NCBI RefSeq assembly: GCF_008330945.1
Contig: NZ_CP043488.1
Coordinates: 248,001 to 312,000 of the forward strand
Direction: 5' to 3'
Length of the DNA: 64,000 bases
From: Labrys sp. KNU-23
Lineage (GTDB): Bacteria; Pseudomonadota; Alphaproteobacteria; Rhizobiales; Labraceae
Positions 62,547 to 64,000 of this stretch are shown here, in pieces. A program made the translations under genes and the position numbers. The notes beneath the pieces are model-generated. The model did not search any database. It saw only the letters and a list, made by a program, of their open reading frames with translations, and was not told the DNA's origin. Every line of letters starts with the position of its first letter. Position 1 is the first letter of the stretch.

Positions 62547-62867
62547 ACTGACCTCCTGGTTTCGAACGGCAGCTCTACGGAGTGCAGCGTCCAGCTCTCC
62601 AGCGCGCACGACCTCGCCCGTGACCAGCATGTTGGCATTGACGGTGCCTCACTGGCAGAAGGCGGTACGCAATTGAGAGGCATGGCAGCGTATCGGGGAT
62701 AGATGGCCAAGCCGACGATAGTGCTCTCAACGCCAGTTCTCACGTCTATCTCCCCCAAGGGATCTCCCTTGCACTCTGGGCGAACCGAAAGGAGTGGCAT
62801 TGATCTGTCGCAAATAGAGGTCTCCGGTCCCGCAGCCTTGGTATACGCATGTGCCTGACTGGACTAT
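62547..62867. other. Intergenic region with a FixK-type box (62801-62814)
   Basis: TTGATCTGTCGCAA (62801-62814) fits TTG(A/C)-N6-(T/G)CAA. On the - strand the first credible start is 62546, about 260 bases away, so the transcript would have a long leader or begin with a gene I do not recognise. Short - strand frames in the gap lack ribosome sites. Confidence 0.45.
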
Positions 62868-64000
62868 TCAAGCCGGCGTGGTGTGCAGCTCTCCGGGTCG
62901 CTTGCTTGTTCTTTTGGCCGGTACGAGATGAAGGACTCTTGCGAACAGATGGTCGTGCCCTTCGCTACGGCCAATGTGGATGACACCGCTCTGTTTCAGG
63001 TCTTCGTGGAGAATTTGCAGGAAGCGTCGATGTGTTTCTCCCGTCACGGAGTCGAGCACCTCGTCCATGACGATCCAGGTCGGCCTGTGCAGAATAAGGC
63101 GCGCGAAGGCGAGGGCCTGCTGCTCGTCTTCATTGAGCTGGCGATCCCAACGCCCCGGTTCGTCGAGTGTGGTCGCAAGCCCCGTCAGACCGACCTTGTC
63201 GAGAGCCATTTCATAAGAACTCGTCTCAAAAGATTGGGCTGGAGCGGGGTAGGCGAGGGCCTCGCGTAAATTCCCTGGAGGCAGATAAGGGGTACGAGGC
63301 ATAAACATCATCGCCTCTCCCTTCGGATGCACGATCTTGCCCGATCCCCATGACCAAAGCCCCGCCAAGGCACGGAAGAGCAGGGTCTTGCCGCTGCGCC
63401 GCTCTCCGATAATCGCTACCTTCTCGCCGGTCGCGACTGTAGCGCTTTCCTCCCGTAGCTGCGTGCTCCCGTCCGGAACGAAAACGCACAGGCGATCCAT
63501 GCTATAATGTCCTGGTTCGCCTTCGGCCAATTGAATCCGGTCGACGCCATCTCGCTCGGTGTCGTCTTGCGCTGCTGCCCGCCGAAAGGTTGAGACCCGT
63601 AGTAACGTCGCACGCCAATCCGCGATCACGCTGAAATTATCGACAAACCAGCGTAGCGATGATTGGACCTGGTTGAACGCGCCGACTGTCACCATCAGGC
63701 CACCGAATGACAGGGAGCCGGAAAAATACGCCGGTGCGGCCACCCCGACCGGGACTACCAGTGCAGTCCAGCCATAGCCTGCGGTGATCCAGGTGAGCCT
63801 CGTCTGGCTCCATGCCAATCTTTTCATGGCGGCCAGGACATTGGCCAGATCGATCGTTATCCGGCGTCTCTCGTCGGGCTCGCCATTCGCCAGGGTGATC
63901 GCATCGATGTGCTCGCTAACGCGCATCAGGCCATAGCGCAGATCCGCTTCTCGACTATAACGTTCGGCATTTAAGCCGACCAGCGGCCGCCCCACCAGAT
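62868..64000 (-). CDS. ABC transporter, SbmA/BacA or YddA-like permease-ATPase fusion (5' end outside window)
   Basis: At least 377 residues are in the window and the frame continues past its edge; GTG codons near the edge are internal. The visible N-terminal part is the end of the transmembrane region (GRPLVGLNAERYSREADLRYG and QVQSSLRWFVDNFSVIADWRA, as in YddA/SbmA-type half transporters). The ATPase part has GERRSGKT as Walker A, a weak signature LNEDEQQALAFARL and Walker B TWIVMDEVLDS. The degenerate signature is normal for this family. It would import or export peptides or vitamin-like solutes. Confidence 0.85.
   Translation of the reverse strand, partial: LVGRPLVGLNAERYSREADLRYGLMRVSEHIDAITLANGEPDERRRITIDLANVLAAMKRLAWSQTRLTWITAGYGWTALVVPVGVAAPAYFSGSLSFGGLMVTVGAFNQVQSSLRWFVDNFSVIADWRATLLRVSTFRRAAAQDDTERDGVDRIQLAEGEPGHYSMDRLCVFVPDGSTQLREESATVATGEKVAIIGERRSGKTLLFRALAGLWSWGSGKIVHPKGEAMMFMPRTPYLPPGNLREALAYPAPAQSFETSSYEMALDKVGLTGLATTLDEPGRWDRQLNEDEQQALAFARLILHRPTWIVMDEVLDSVTGETHRRFLQILHEDLKQSGVIHIGRSEGHDHLFARVLHLVPAKRTSKRPGELHTTPA

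Noticed and set aside
62543..62800. 85-codon - strand frame starting inside the FixK-type box
   Set aside because: A start codon overlapping the activator site could not be in the transcript it drives, and no ribosome site is present.
1..64000. CRISPR array, rRNA genes or prophage structural genes
   Set aside because: No regularly spaced repeats, rRNA-like sequence or phage morphogenesis genes were seen anywhere in the window.

Overview
The window reads as chromosomal DNA of a Rhizobiales-type alphaproteobacterium. The evidence is high GC by eye, Aap/Bzt-type amino-acid ABC systems, a HutC-type GntR regulator, an Omp25/Omp31-like porin and FixK-type boxes. The genus cannot be fixed from the sequence alone.

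Region 1 (1-13285, + strand) is one long catabolic operon. A polar amino-acid ABC transporter (SBP, two permeases, ATPase) is followed by a GlcD-type FAD oxidase, a TPP-dependent acetolactate-synthase-like enzyme, HyuA and HyuB (hydantoinase/oxoprolinase halves), a class I aminotransferase and a uronate-dehydrogenase-like SDR. From the TPP enzyme to the aminotransferase the genes overlap by 4 bases. The substrate is unknown; a cyclic or N-substituted amino-acid derivative is my inference.

Region 2 (13851-24382) is a second nutrient locus. It holds a HutC-type regulator and an M24 peptidase on +, then on - an SBP-permease-permease-ATPase importer, a threonine-synthase-like PLP enzyme, an M20 dipeptidase, an MFS transporter and a DoeB/EutE-like deacylase. 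The importer promoter carries a perfect 26-bp palindrome. The set resembles ectoine catabolism but lacks some of its parts.

Region 3 (24908-30443) encodes surface and secreted proteins: a 1164-residue autotransporter whose passenger starts with an endonuclease/exonuclease/phosphatase domain, and an exported Sel1-repeat protein.

Region 4 (about 30.6-41.4 kb) is a mobile-element graveyard with resolvase, IS3, IS91, IS481 and IS6 fragments, related structured repeats (one looking like a tRNA 3' end with its terminator) and a complete IS630 element that splits a universal stress protein gene. Between these lie an unusual HdeD / papain-like / MFS fusion protein, an exported small protein, an AraC regulator, a 44-residue membrane protein and an outer-membrane beta-barrel.

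Region 5 (about 40-64 kb) is a stress and low-oxygen island: universal stress proteins, Hsp20, a BON protein, a NUDIX hydrolase, two P-type ATPases, a HlyD/RbbA/YhhJ-type ABC export operon, a zinc alcohol dehydrogenase, an MBL/beta-CASP nuclease, a GNAT acetyltransferase, small unknown proteins and ABC remnants. Seven or eight sites matching TTG(A/C)-N6-(T/G)CAA lie in its intergenic spaces, most centred about 70-95 bp before a start codon. This suggests one FixK/FNR-type regulon.
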